A stretch of DNA of 64,000 bases from Pedobacter faecalis (GCF_030182585.1 NZ_JARXOW010000002.1:124001-188000), one strand, 5' to 3'. Numbered from the stretch's first letter, positions 8,276 to 18,285 are shown. The notes: generated from the sequence alone by a model not told the origin. Made by a program: numbers and translations.

Positions 8276-9472
8276 TTGAAACATTCTGATCAACTTTCTA
8301 TTCTCTTCAAAAAATACCTGGACAATACCTGTAGCCTTGAAGAAACTCAACACCTTATGAATTATTTTCAGATGGATGAAGATAAAGAACTGTTAAAAGA
8401 GATCATTATTGATGTTTTAGCAGTTGAGGATGAAAGTTATGAAACTAATTTTGCTATTGCGGAGGTGGTAGCAATGGTTGATCGCGATTTATTTGTCCAG
8501 ATTCAAGAATCAACTGTACCAAAAGGTAAAAGTAAGACACTTAAACTATGGTTACAGATCACTACTGTTGCTGCTACGCTAGCTATAATAGGTGTGGGAG
8601 TTTATTTTTTCAATTACAGATCAGCAAAGCTCCCTGCCGAAGTCAATGTGGAGACACATGGCGCAGGAGTTGTTAAACCAGGTGAATTTGGTGCTACGCT
8701 TACTATGACCAATGGTAGGAAGATCAGATTAGCCGATGCATCGAAGGGAGAAATAGGAAGGGAATCGGGAATCATCATTACCAAAACAGATGATGGCAGA
8801 TTGGTGTATGAAGTCGATGAAAAGGTTTCTGATCCGAATGCCTTGAATACATTGTCTACCGCCCGGGGAGAGATTTATCAGGTGCGTTTGCCTGATGGTT
8901 CACTGGTCTATCTTAACGCAGCGTCGAGCCTCACTTATACTGCTGCTCTGAGGCAAAATGGAAAACGTGTGGTTAAGTTGATGGGTGAAGGATATTTTGA
9001 GGTAGCGAAGGATAAACTACACCCATTCATTGTGAAGACAAACAGACAGGAAATAGAAGTCTTGGGCACCCACTTTAACATTAGCAGTTATGCTGATGAT
9101 GTTGTAGAAAAAACAACTTTGCTGGAAGGAAGCGTGAAATTATCTGCAGCAGGTAGTTCCAAAGTACTAAAACCGGGGCAGCAGGCAAAGCTTTCGGGCG
9201 GTAAGATACAGATCAATGAAACGGATACCGATCTGGCTGTTGCCTGGAAAAACAATGAATTTTTTGTTGAAAGTGAAAGCATTGAAACCATAATGAAAAT
9301 GATCGGGCGCTGGTATAACGTTGAGGTCATTTACGTGGGTGAAAAAACTAAGCAGCTGTTTAGCGGTAAAGTATCGAGGTTTGATAAAATGTCAAAGGTG
9401 CTGGAAATCGTGGAATCCACAGGGGAAGCCCATTTTGAAGTCAAAGGAAGAACCATATATGTATCAAAATAA
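8276..9472 (+). CDS. FecR-family anti-sigma factor
   Basis: A 398-residue inner-membrane protein that holds the ECF sigma factor and relays a signal from the outer-membrane SusC-type receptor. The N-terminal cytosolic part covers residues 1-80, one membrane helix (LWLQITTVAATLAIIGVGVY) lies near 85-105, the periplasmic FecR domain near 185-290 (ARGEIYQVRLPDGSLVYLNA, LMGEGYFEVAKD) and a DUF4974-like C-terminal domain near 320-398. The best start is TTG at 8276, because the next ATG would remove most of the sigma-binding segment. It follows the sigma gene by 95 nt. Confidence 0.93.
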   Translation: MKHSDQLSILFKKYLDNTCSLEETQHLMNYFQMDEDKELLKEIIIDVLAVEDESYETNFAIAEVVAMVDRDLFVQIQESTVPKGKSKTLKLWLQITTVAATLAIIGVGVYFFNYRSAKLPAEVNVETHGAGVVKPGEFGATLTMTNGRKIRLADASKGEIGRESGIIITKTDDGRLVYEVDEKVSDPNALNTLSTARGEIYQVRLPDGSLVYLNAASSLTYTAALRQNGKRVVKLMGEGYFEVAKDKLHPFIVKTNRQEIEVLGTHFNISSYADDVVEKTTLLEGSVKLSAAGSSKVLKPGQQAKLSGGKIQINETDTDLAVAWKNNEFFVESESIETIMKMIGRWYNVEVIYVGEKTKQLFSGKVSRFDKMSKVLEIVESTGEAHFEVKGRTIYVSK

Positions 9473-9683
9473 ACAGCTAACCTATTAATTAACAGAATAC
9501 TGACCTTAAACTAAACCAGATGGAAAGAAAATTACACTAGCTAAGATGTTTAACAAACCCAGGCCCCGATTAGCCATCAGGACCTGGTAAAAGTTTGGAA
9601 CATTCAATTAAAAATCAAAGTGATAACCGCAGTCCTCTCTACGGTCCAACGCAAAAGAGACTGCTTAACCAAACCGACTACTA

Positions 9684-12600
9684 ATGTATCAAAAATCAAG
9701 AGAATTTGGTATGCCTAAACGGGTGTACCTAAAATTATTGTTAACTATGCGCTTAACCATCGTAATCATAATAGCGTGCTTTATGCAGGTAAGTGCTTCG
9801 AGCCTTGCCCAAAAAGTGACGTTAACCAAGTCAAACGCTTCACTTAGATCTGTCTTTAAGGAATTGAATAAACAGACCGGTTACAATTTTTTTTATACGG
9901 ACAATTTGTTGGAAAGTTCCTCATCTGTGACTATTGAGGTTAAAAATGCTGATTTATCAGTTGTGCTTAATCAGATTCTTGCCGGTCAGAATCTGGATTT
10001 TATTATTCGTAATCAGACGGTGATCATCAAAGCAGGTAACCGGGCCAGTCAGGAAGTCATTTCCGGTTTTGTAGGTGATGCCAATGACCGCAAACCCATT
10101 CCAGGTGTTACGGTGTCAATTAAGGGTACAAAGTCGGCGGTTCAAACTGATAAAAATGGAAAGTTTACCATCAGCATATCCAAAGGGGCGGAATCTTTGG
10201 AATTCAGATTTATCGGTTATAAGACTGTTGATGTGCCCATCTCACCTAATTCGAACTATTCGATTTACATGGACGAGGATCAACTCTCATTGAATGAGAC
10301 GGTGATTACCGGGATGGTTGACAGAAAGGTCAGTACCTATACAGGGGCTGCTAAAACCATGACTGCTGCTGAACTTAAGGCTGTGAGCCCGGTAAACGTG
10401 TTTGCCGGCGTTGCTGCCCTTGACCCGTCTTTCAGAATGATTCCCAACAACAAGATAGGAGGAAATATCAACGCGCTTCCTGAAGTGACCATGCGTGGTC
10501 AGACATCTTATCCAACCCTGGGGTCAGAACTTGTTGGAAACCCCAATACACCATTGTTCATTCTTGATGGATTTCAGGTTTCATTACAGGCGATTGTAGA
10601 CTTAGATCTGAACCAGATTGCCTCGGTGACTTTATTAAAGGATGCTTCGGCTACTGCGATGTACGGTTCCCGTGGAGGCAATGGTGTGATGGTAGTTACA
10701 ACGATCCTGCCACCAAGAGGAAAAGTTGAAGTTTCACTAAGCAATAATTTTACTTTATCTTCTCCAGATCTTTCTGTTTATGACATGCTGAATTCAGCGG
10801 AAAAACTGGATTTTGAACGACGCGTAGGATTTGTCAACAGCTATAGAGGTGATTTTATCAATTCGGAACGATATAAAGCAATGCTGAGCGGTGTAAATAC
10901 GGATTGGAGATCCATTCCTGTTCAAACTGGTATAAACAATAGAACCAATCTGTCTTTACGGGGTGGTGACCAGTCGCTGACCTTTAACCTTACCTTTAGT
11001 GGAAACCTGTTGCAGGGGGTAATGAAGGGGCAGGACAGGAAAAACTATTCGGGAAGTTTTACACTGAGTTATAAAACAGATAAATTAACATTTCAAAATA
11101 ACACCATTGCAACTCAGGTGAATTCCAATGATTCACCTTATGGGGAATTTAGTCAGTATCTGGATTTGAATCCCTACTGGAAACCTTACGACGAAAATGG
11201 TAATGTCAATAAATACCTGGAAAACATCAACATGGGCTTTGGTGTGGGGAGCTCGGTTGTATTGAATCCGCTGATGGATGTAACCTACAATACCATTGAC
11301 AATAGGAATAAGAATTTCAATTTAAGGAACAATACTACTGTCCGTTACGATTTCAATAAATCGCTATGGTTCAATGGCGCCCTGGGAATCACAAAAATGA
11401 ACGGAACGATAGACAATTTCTATTCGGCTCTGGATAGCCGGTTCGCTGATGTATCCGATTTAAGTGCAAGGGGTAGTTATGCTATCGACAACAGTACCTC
11501 CTTTACCATGGATGGAACAGGATCTGTAAATTATAACAGGAATTTTGGGATGCACGGCGTTACAGTCTACGCAGGGTTCAGACTCGCCAGCACACGGTTT
11601 AATTCCTATGCTGTATCTACGCAGGGTTTCCCTTTTGATCGCTTGGATAACATCCTTTTTGCAGCACAATATTTAAACAGCAGGCCTACGGGGACAGAAA
11701 GTACAATAAATAATCTTTCTTATACAGGAAGTGCCAACTACTCTTATGATAACCGGTATTTTACGGACTTCACCTATACAAGGGACGGCTCTTCTGCTTA
11801 TGGAGAAAATAATAAATTTGGTAATTTCTGGTCTGCAGGTTTAGGATGGAACGTTAATAATGAAAAATTCCTGAAGGATAGTGAAACCATCAACCTGTTA
11901 AGGGTTCGTGGCAGCTACGGTTCTACCGGGACATCTGTACAAGATCCTTATGCATCGCAATTCAGGTATAACCTGGGCACCTCGACTGGCTATTTTGGCG
12001 AAGTGGGTGCTTTCCCTGGCGGACTTGGAAACCCGAATTTAAGCTGGCAGCAAGTGTTGAAATCGAACGTTGGCATTGCTTCAGCATTTCTGGACAACCG
12101 TTTGACCTTCAATGCGGAGTTTTATGATGAGGTTACCCAAAATGCGCTGACTACTGTTTCGCTGGCGCCTAGTACGGGTTTTCCATCGTATACCGAAAAT
12201 TTAGGTAAAATCCAGAACAGGGGATTGCAGCTCGACCTGGGCTATACCATTCTATCGCAACCTCGCAAAGGCTTAAAATGGAATGTCTCGGTAAATGCAG
12301 CCACTAATAAGTCTGTGTTAAAAGAAATTTCTGAGAAACTTAAAGCTTTCAATGCTGCATTAAATGCCAATAACGTCAATCAGACCGTTGAAAATGCCCA
12401 GTTTATTGAAGGTAGGTCAACGACGGCTATTTATGCAGTAAGGTCATTGGGTATTGATCCGATTACCGGTCAGGAAGTGTACCTTAAATTAGATGGTACC
12501 CCAACTTTTGTATGGGATGTGAATGATAAGACCTATGTTGGTGATAGCCGTCCCAGGTGGACGGGTGCTGTAAATTCAAATTTCCTATATGCAGGTTTTG

Positions 12601-13007
12601 CCTTAAACTTTAGCATCAACTATAACTATGGTGCTGATCTGTATAATAGCACGTTGTTAAACCGGGTGGAAGCTGTTGATGCACGCAACAATGTAGACAG
12701 AAGAGCATATGACCTGGGTTGGACCGGACCTGGTAGTGTCAGTCCGTATCGAAGGATTACTGCCGGCTCTCCGACACCAACAAAACTTACCTCAAGGTTT
12801 GTTCAACGTGATAACAACATTCAGCTCAGTTCAGTTAATCTGAGCTATCAGTTCAAAACGCCATTCGTTAAAAGACTGGGCTTGCAGAACCTGACCGTTA
12901 GTGCAACTACGACTAACCTGGCCAACTTCAGTACCATTGAAATTGAACGTGGTACAGATAATCCCTTTGCCAGAGAATATACATTTGGTTTAAGTGCAAG
13001 ATTTTAA
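9684..13007 (+). CDS. SusC/RagA-family TonB-linked outer-membrane transporter
   Basis: A 1107-residue TonB-dependent transporter. In order: a signal sequence (LTMRLTIVIIIACFMQVSAS), an STN signalling domain at about 50-110 that contacts FecR, a carboxypeptidase-regulatory-like domain at about 125-205, a plug domain at about 215-345 (LFILDGFQVSLQAI, LKDASATAMYGSRGGNGVMV), and a long beta-barrel ending in TFGLSARF with the usual terminal aromatic. The STN domain shows that it works with the upstream sigma/FecR pair in cell-surface signalling. An alternative start is ATG at 9711. The imported substrate cannot be named from sequence. Confidence 0.95.
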   Translation: MYQKSREFGMPKRVYLKLLLTMRLTIVIIIACFMQVSASSLAQKVTLTKSNASLRSVFKELNKQTGYNFFYTDNLLESSSSVTIEVKNADLSVVLNQILAGQNLDFIIRNQTVIIKAGNRASQEVISGFVGDANDRKPIPGVTVSIKGTKSAVQTDKNGKFTISISKGAESLEFRFIGYKTVDVPISPNSNYSIYMDEDQLSLNETVITGMVDRKVSTYTGAAKTMTAAELKAVSPVNVFAGVAALDPSFRMIPNNKIGGNINALPEVTMRGQTSYPTLGSELVGNPNTPLFILDGFQVSLQAIVDLDLNQIASVTLLKDASATAMYGSRGGNGVMVVTTILPPRGKVEVSLSNNFTLSSPDLSVYDMLNSAEKLDFERRVGFVNSYRGDFINSERYKAMLSGVNTDWRSIPVQTGINNRTNLSLRGGDQSLTFNLTFSGNLLQGVMKGQDRKNYSGSFTLSYKTDKLTFQNNTIATQVNSNDSPYGEFSQYLDLNPYWKPYDENGNVNKYLENINMGFGVGSSVVLNPLMDVTYNTIDNRNKNFNLRNNTTVRYDFNKSLWFNGALGITKMNGTIDNFYSALDSRFADVSDLSARGSYAIDNSTSFTMDGTGSVNYNRNFGMHGVTVYAGFRLASTRFNSYAVSTQGFPFDRLDNILFAAQYLNSRPTGTESTINNLSYTGSANYSYDNRYFTDFTYTRDGSSAYGENNKFGNFWSAGLGWNVNNEKFLKDSETINLLRVRGSYGSTGTSVQDPYASQFRYNLGTSTGYFGEVGAFPGGLGNPNLSWQQVLKSNVGIASAFLDNRLTFNAEFYDEVTQNALTTVSLAPSTGFPSYTENLGKIQNRGLQLDLGYTILSQPRKGLKWNVSVNAATNKSVLKEISEKLKAFNAALNANNVNQTVENAQFIEGRSTTAIYAVRSLGIDPITGQEVYLKLDGTPTFVWDVNDKTYVGDSRPRWTGAVNSNFLYAGFALNFSINYNYGADLYNSTLLNRVEAVDARNNVDRRAYDLGWTGPGSVSPYRRITAGSPTPTKLTSRFVQRDNNIQLSSVNLSYQFKTPFVKRLGLQNLTVSATTTNLANFSTIEIERGTDNPFAREYTFGLSARF

Positions 13008-13032
13008 ATTCAAAAGACAAATTCATATCCCA

Positions 13033-14466
13033 ATGAAAAGAATAACATTAATTATAGGAATTCTGACAATTGCTGCGATGTTTTCCAGTTGTAAAAAGTT
13101 CCTGGAGGTACAGCCCAAAACAAATTTATCTGAAGAACAATTGTTTACTTCAGAAGTCGGCTTTCAACAGGCTTTATCAGGTGTATATGGCCAGCTGGCC
13201 AGTAACAATCTTTACGGAGATAACCTTTCTATGGGTTTTGTATCTGCGCTGGCACAAAATTATTCAACACTCAATGCCAACGCAGACGTTTCACTGCAAC
13301 AAACACAAGTCTTGAACTATACTTCAACAGAAGTCGCGGGGTATACTGGTGCCATCTGGTCTGCCAGTTACAGTGCAATTGCTGCAGCAAATAAAATAAT
13401 TGCAAATACCGAGACAAACCGGTCTGTGCTTAGCAATATTGCGTATGCACAACTGCGCGGTGAGGCCTTAGCCTTAAGGGCATTTGTACATTTTGATTTA
13501 TTACGCATGTTCGGACCTGAATATACTTCGGGTGCCAATTTAAAGGCTGTTCCTTACAAAAAGGAAGTTAATGAAAACGCAAATCCGCCGGCTACAACAG
13601 CTGACGTGGTTAAATTTGCCCTGGTAGATCTGAAGGAGGCCGCAGATTTGTTGTTGCCGGTTGATCCGATTGTGACCAGCGATTTGAGAAGCAGACGGAA
13701 TAAGCTGAATTACTATGGTATAAAAGCACTGGAAGCAAGAATAAAATTATACAGTGGTGATAAAGCAGGTGCTGCTGCGGCTGCAAATGTAGTGATCAAC
13801 TCTGGTAAATACACCTTTGTGACCCAGGCAGCCGCAGGAGCGGTCAGCACAGGGTTGTTGGTGCGCGATCGTTTATATTTCAACGAACAGGTGTTTATGA
13901 TCAGGGTTAGGGATATATTGCCGACCGTACAACGTTATTTTAGATTTAGGGGAGCTGTGGGACAAACTCTTACCCGTACCACGGCTAATTTTAATACACT
14001 TTATGAAACCACATCAGGCGGCGGGACAGACTTCAGGTACCTATACCGCCTTGAACAGGATGGCGGAAGTTTGTTCCCTTCTAAGTTTTGGCAGGCCTCA
14101 ACCGCTACAACCACAATTACCGACAATTTACTGGATCAGTATGTGCCTGGTATTCGCCTTGCCGAAATGTATTATATCCTGGCTGAAACTGCAGAGACGC
14201 CTGCTGTTGGTGTCGGATATTTGAATATGGTTCGCCAAAACAGGGGTCTTTCCAATCTGGCAACGACTATTACAACTACCGCACTTACAGCTGCGATCAC
14301 CAAGGAGTACCAGAAGGAATTTTATGCGGAAGGTCAATTGTTCTTTTACTATAAACGGACTAAAACACTAAGAATGCAATTCCGTAATATCGACATGGCG
14401 CCAGAGCAGTATGTGCTGCCGATCCCAGATGCTGAGCTTCAATTTAATCCAAATTACGCTAATTAA
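13033..14466 (+). CDS. SusD/RagB-family nutrient-binding outer-membrane lipoprotein
   Basis: A 477-residue surface lipoprotein that closes over the SusC barrel as a lid. The chosen start at 13033 gives a clean lipoprotein signal (MKRITLIIGILTIAAMFSSC) with the lipid-carrying cysteine at residue 20; the frame is open further upstream, but that part overlaps the end of susC. Family features are the N-terminal KKFLEVQPKT, the tetratricopeptide-like helices (AQLRGEALALRAFVHFDLLR) and the C-terminal helix with EYQKEFYAEGQLFFYYKR. It lies 25 nt after susC. Confidence 0.95.
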   Translation: MKRITLIIGILTIAAMFSSCKKFLEVQPKTNLSEEQLFTSEVGFQQALSGVYGQLASNNLYGDNLSMGFVSALAQNYSTLNANADVSLQQTQVLNYTSTEVAGYTGAIWSASYSAIAAANKIIANTETNRSVLSNIAYAQLRGEALALRAFVHFDLLRMFGPEYTSGANLKAVPYKKEVNENANPPATTADVVKFALVDLKEAADLLLPVDPIVTSDLRSRRNKLNYYGIKALEARIKLYSGDKAGAAAAANVVINSGKYTFVTQAAAGAVSTGLLVRDRLYFNEQVFMIRVRDILPTVQRYFRFRGAVGQTLTRTTANFNTLYETTSGGGTDFRYLYRLEQDGGSLFPSKFWQASTATTTITDNLLDQYVPGIRLAEMYYILAETAETPAVGVGYLNMVRQNRGLSNLATTITTTALTAAITKEYQKEFYAEGQLFFYYKRTKTLRMQFRNIDMAPEQYVLPIPDAELQFNPNYAN

Positions 14467-14479
14467 TCACACTCCTATT

Positions 14480-15217
14480 ATGAAATACTTATTATATATG
14501 ACGATGATCTTCTCCCTTTTTTCTTGTAAGAAAGAAGCGGTAGAAACTTATCAGGGAAAAGATGGCGTTAGCTTTTTTGCTTACACCTATCAACAATTAC
14601 ATACCACAGCGACGAGAAGTTACTCTTTTGCATTTCAAAGCACCATAAAAACAAGGGATACGATGTATATACCCTTGAGGATTACCGGAAAGCTGTCTGA
14701 TCAGCCACGTACCGTATTGCTAAAAACAGCTGAAGGAACAACAGCAACTGCGGGGGTGGATTTTGAGCTAAAAGAAGTGACCATCCCACCTGGAATCTCC
14801 ATATTTAATTATCCTCTTGTGCTGATCAACTCTGTAGGAATGGCAAGCAGTGTTTATCGAATCGTGTTGGAGCCAGCAGAAACCAAAGACTTTACTTTAG
14901 GCACTTTTGGCCAGACACCTGCCAATTCAGTTAACTTGGGCACGGAGGAAAACTTTAGATATCTGAAGATAGATGTATCCAGTATGTACATCAGACCTGC
15001 TTATTGGGATATTCTTGATGCAGATTTTGGAGAATTTAGTGCTGAAAAGTACAAGTTCATGGTTAAGGTGCTGGGTATAACAGATTTCTCTTATGAGAAT
15101 ATCGGGTTTGATGGTTTTATGAACTTCCCCGTGACGCTGCGAAATGCACTGGCCGCTTATGAAGCTGCAAATGGTCCACTATTAGATGAGAATAAGAACC
15201 CGATTTCTTTCCCTTAA
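14480..15217 (+). CDS. Putative lipoprotein of the DUF4843 family
   Basis: A 245-residue protein; the start at 14480 gives a short lipoprotein signal ending in FSLFSC, with the cysteine followed by KKE. The body is beta-rich, with a passage like Calx-beta repeats (TAGVDFELKEVTIPPGISIF, then YRIVLEP), as found in DUF4843 proteins coded after susD in many Bacteroidota loci. The biochemical role is unknown; the position points to an accessory surface lipoprotein of this transporter. It follows susD by 13 nt. Confidence 0.75.
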   Translation: MKYLLYMTMIFSLFSCKKEAVETYQGKDGVSFFAYTYQQLHTTATRSYSFAFQSTIKTRDTMYIPLRITGKLSDQPRTVLLKTAEGTTATAGVDFELKEVTIPPGISIFNYPLVLINSVGMASSVYRIVLEPAETKDFTLGTFGQTPANSVNLGTEENFRYLKIDVSSMYIRPAYWDILDADFGEFSAEKYKFMVKVLGITDFSYENIGFDGFMNFPVTLRNALAAYEAANGPLLDENKNPISFP

Positions 15218-15227
15218 TTTAAATATT

Positions 15228-16649
15228 ATGCGTTTAAAACATTTTTTTAAGTTTAGTATGATTGTTGCAATTATGCTAACATTTGCCTGCCGTAAAGACA
15301 CTCAACTGTTTAAATATGAGCAAATCAATGATATAAAAATTAAGGATGCGGTAACAGATTTTACGGTAGCTCAGCTTGATTCGCTGATTATCACGCCAAC
15401 ATTTGTGGAAACAATGCCTGCGGGTGATTCATTTAGCTACAGTTGGACGATTGATTCCAAAGTAATCGCTGAATCCAAAAATTTGCGTATAAAAGTAACC
15501 TTAAGTCCGGGTACTTATACAATGATTTATAAAGTGACAAGTAAGATCAATGGTGTTTACACATTACAGCGTTATGTCATTACGGTAACAGGAATTTATC
15601 CGGACGGTTGGTATGTAGTCAATAGCAAGGATGCAAAAGGCAAAGTTTCTTTGATCCGGACGGATGATGTGATTTTTGACAATCCTATGGAAGTGGCCAA
15701 TAATAAAACCTATCCAGGAAAACCGTTGGGCTTATATAATTTTGGGAAAGGTGGTTTCTTTTATTATTTCACTGACCAAGATGTATATCGGTTTAACATG
15801 AACGACTGGCTGGAGCTTGGTGATAAAAGTTCTATACTTCCGAATTTGGCCACACCTCTTCCGTTTAAAAATGCACCGGTTTTTATAATGAATACCTCGA
15901 AATTTGACCAGTTTATTGTTGCAGATGGTGGCCTGTATGCTGGCATTTCAGGAGCAATTTCAGACAACGTTAAGCCTTTCAGCCAACGCATTCCTGGTGA
16001 TTATGACTTATTCCCGGGTGTGTTTCCGAACACTTATAACCTGACCTATTTTTATGATAATGCCAAAATGCGCTTTATGCGAATGGGTATTTTCTCAAGA
16101 ATTCTGGAAGTTGCACCTAAAACAACAACAAGCTCGTTTGATATGGCAGATGTGGCCAGAAAAATGATTGCATATGATCGTGGCATTTCAACGCTATTTG
16201 AAGAAGAAATTGAGTGGTATTTCATCATGGAAGATAATGACGGCCGTTATTTAATGTCCTTGACATATGATGCCTTTGGCAACACCCTTCCTGGGGTTAA
16301 TCAACAAATGGTAAACAGTCCGGAAATTGGTAGTGCAAATAAATTTGCAACTTCCTCCATCTTAAAACAACTTTATTATACTGTTGGTAATAGGGTGTAT
16401 TTGTACGACATACTTGCAAAATCAGCACGTTTGATTTACACTTTCCCTATGGGTTATATCATCAAGGATATCGAGATGCAGCGAAGCACAAGTAAACAAC
16501 TGGTGATTGGTGTCAATAATGGCGCAGCGGGTGAAGTTTATTATTTCAGCATCAACGCGCAGGGAGAATTTGACAATAGTACTTATGCTAAGAAGTATAT
16601 CGGCTTTGGCGATATTATACAAATTGCTCCCGCCAGACAAAACCTGTAG
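15228..16649 (+). CDS. PKD-like family lipoprotein
   Basis: A 473-residue lipoprotein. The start at 15228 yields a signal sequence ending LTFAC followed by RKDT. The N-terminal region (about 40-130) resembles a PKD-like immunoglobulin fold (FSYSWTIDSKVI, LSPGTYTMIYKVT); the rest looks like a beta-propeller or sandwich with no catalytic motif I can see. Proteins of this type commonly sit with DUF4843 and TlpA proteins downstream of susCD, and may bind substrate at the surface. Spacing to the previous gene is 10 nt, so it belongs to the same operon. Confidence 0.7.
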   Translation: MRLKHFFKFSMIVAIMLTFACRKDTQLFKYEQINDIKIKDAVTDFTVAQLDSLIITPTFVETMPAGDSFSYSWTIDSKVIAESKNLRIKVTLSPGTYTMIYKVTSKINGVYTLQRYVITVTGIYPDGWYVVNSKDAKGKVSLIRTDDVIFDNPMEVANNKTYPGKPLGLYNFGKGGFFYYFTDQDVYRFNMNDWLELGDKSSILPNLATPLPFKNAPVFIMNTSKFDQFIVADGGLYAGISGAISDNVKPFSQRIPGDYDLFPGVFPNTYNLTYFYDNAKMRFMRMGIFSRILEVAPKTTTSSFDMADVARKMIAYDRGISTLFEEEIEWYFIMEDNDGRYLMSLTYDAFGNTLPGVNQQMVNSPEIGSANKFATSSILKQLYYTVGNRVYLYDILAKSARLIYTFPMGYIIKDIEMQRSTSKQLVIGVNNGAAGEVYYFSINAQGEFDNSTYAKKYIGFGDIIQIAPARQNL

Positions 16650-16692
16650 ACCATTCACAGAATTTAAAGAAAATTGTTAATATCCAATCAAA

Positions 16693-17868
16693 ATGAAAAA
16701 AATATCTTTGCTTATTGCCTTCCTGGCTATAGGATCCTCAGTATACAGTCAGCAGGCAGAACCGGCCTATAAGGCAAGTCTTGATTCTTTGAAGATCTTC
16801 ATCGATCCTTTAAAAAAGGAAGCCATTCTTAACCGCCTGGTCAAAGCCCATCCGAACAATGGTTTTGACCAGTATAAAGCTTTACTGGCAGATAATTTTG
16901 TTGTTGCAAAAAACTCGGCAAAAGCTTTATTCCACTTTAACCAGATTGCAGAAACCGCACGGATCATGTATGTTGGATCGTTGGCGACAGGAATGATGGC
17001 CTTCGATTTGAAAGCTGCAGAAGCTTTAATTGAGCAAGAACTGGCAAATTCAACAAATGCTCCTGAAGACCGGCAGTTTTTGTTGCATCTGTTTAGTCAG
17101 GTGATGGATAAGCAGGGAGACTACAAAAAAGCCTTTGCTGCTATCAAAGAATGTTATGGGCAGGCAGTAAGAAAAACTGCGGGCCTGACCGCGGAGTATT
17201 ATTATTTGATGAGCAAAACTGGCGGATACAAGGAAGCGTTTCCAGAGCTGGAAAAAGCAGTGCTGGCAGGTTTGGCCGAGTATGATTATAAGGCTGAACT
17301 GAAAAATGCTTACGAAAAAGTGAATCCCGGAAAGGATTCAAATACTTACCTGACGGCTTTAATCAATCAGTTTGAAGAAAAATATAAAGCCGAAATAGTG
17401 GCGAAAATGATTGCCGAAAAGGCTCCGGAATTTAAAGTTAAAGACCTTAGCGGAAAAGAAGTGTCTCTGTCAGACTTTAAGGGGAAAACGATTGTCCTGG
17501 ACTTTTGGGCTACCTGGTGCGGGCCTTGTAAGAAATCTCTTCCGGCGATGCAAATGATGGTTAACAAATACAAGGCTGACCCAAATGTAAAGTTTCTGTT
17601 TATACATACCTGGGAAACTGCTGCTGATCCTAAATCAGATGCGGTGAATTACTTGTTGACCCATAATCTGGACCTGCCCTTATATATGGATGTTAAAGAC
17701 CCGGAAACGAAGAAAAATCCTGCGGTTTCTTCATTTGGGGTGAAGGGTATCCCTGCAAAGTTTGTAATTGACGGCATGGGTAAAATACGCTTTAAATCGA
17801 GTGGGATGTTGTGGCCAAATGAGGCCGCAGTTAAGGAGCTCTCTGCGATGATAGAGTTGTCTCGTTAA
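16693..17868 (+). CDS. TlpA-like periplasmic thiol-disulfide oxidoreductase
   Basis: A 391-residue secreted protein with signal peptide (LLIAFLAIGSSVYSQ). The first 230 residues are helical, repeat-like and without a motif I recognise; the C-terminal thioredoxin domain (about 240-391) carries the redox site WCGPC at about residue 274 and a cis-proline segment (VKGIPAKFVID). Family role: reducing or shuffling disulfides in exported proteins. As the last gene of the locus it may keep secreted or surface components reduced, or act on a cysteine-containing substrate. A strong hairpin follows at 17950..17988. Confidence 0.88.
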   Translation: MKKISLLIAFLAIGSSVYSQQAEPAYKASLDSLKIFIDPLKKEAILNRLVKAHPNNGFDQYKALLADNFVVAKNSAKALFHFNQIAETARIMYVGSLATGMMAFDLKAAEALIEQELANSTNAPEDRQFLLHLFSQVMDKQGDYKKAFAAIKECYGQAVRKTAGLTAEYYYLMSKTGGYKEAFPELEKAVLAGLAEYDYKAELKNAYEKVNPGKDSNTYLTALINQFEEKYKAEIVAKMIAEKAPEFKVKDLSGKEVSLSDFKGKTIVLDFWATWCGPCKKSLPAMQMMVNKYKADPNVKFLFIHTWETAADPKSDAVNYLLTHNLDLPLYMDVKDPETKKNPAVSSFGVKGIPAKFVIDGMGKIRFKSSGMLWPNEAAVKELSAMIELSR

Positions 17869-17949
17869 AATGTCATTATCCGAAGATGGGTAAACAATGA
17901 TAGCAATGTGTTTATCTACATCTCTTTGAAAAAGAGCATTTCTCTAGTA

Positions 17950-17988
17950 GGGATGATTTTGTAGATTTATCACTAGCAAAATCATCCC
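17950..17988. terminator. Twelve-base-pair hairpin after the SusCD operon
   Basis: GGGATGATTTTG (17950..17961) is perfectly inverted as CAAAATCATCCC (17977..17988) with a 15-nt loop. There is no T-run directly after it, so it may stabilise the 3' end or terminate weakly. Confidence 0.5.
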
Positions 17989-18016
17989 ATTTAGACAAAA
18001 AACGAATTTTTTCGGA

Positions 18017-18220
18017 TTAGTCATTTTTGTATTTTGTAAACCCATTTTCTGCCCATACTTGCGTTAAAGGCTTATCTCTCCTTTCCTGATTGGTGTAACA
18101 CCGTTTGTAACGAAGTTTGAAATCTCTACTAAGGGGCTCACTATGAAATAGTGTGTCCAAGTTTGCAATTTTCTTCAAATCATCCAAAAACTGGTTCGAG
18201 AATAGTCCGGTAAAGGGCAC
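18017..18220 (-). CDS. Small unrecognised ORF, perhaps a toxin-antitoxin relic
   Basis: Sixty-seven codons from GTG at 18220. The beginning, LFSNQFLDDLKKIAN, resembles the short peptide coded by the 93-bp repeat elsewhere in this island (IFRTNQFIEDLKIVAG), which suggests both are pieces of one family. A perfect 16-bp palindrome lies 4 nt upstream and could be its operator. I do not recognise a function. It may be a remnant rather than a live gene. Confidence 0.35.
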   Translation of the reverse strand: MPFTGLFSNQFLDDLKKIANLDTLFHSEPLSRDFKLRYKRCYTNQERRDKPLTQVWAENGFTKYKND

Positions 18221-18223
18221 AAC

Positions 18224-18239
18224 TTTCCCATATGGGAAA
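18224..18239. promoter_or_regulatory. Perfect palindrome TTTCCCATATGGGAAA
   Basis: A 16-bp perfect inverted repeat immediately before the small ORF ending at 18220. Variants of the same sequence (core CCATATGG) stand before the UPF0175 gene (18788..18834) and before the HTH antitoxin gene (20382..20425), so it looks like an operator family. Confidence 0.65.
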
Positions 18240-18259
18240 ATGAAGAAAATTCTAATAGA

Positions 18260-18285
18260 AGCCTTGGAGAAATCCAGGGCTTTTT
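18260..18285 (+). terminator. Terminator-like hairpin
   Basis: AGCCTTGGA and TCCAGGGCT pair around GAAA, then T-run. An almost identical hairpin occurs at 18995..19022. Confidence 0.6.

Noticed and set aside
7581..17868. Polysaccharide utilisation locus in the strict sense
   Set aside because: No carbohydrate-active enzyme is present, so a glycan substrate cannot be claimed.
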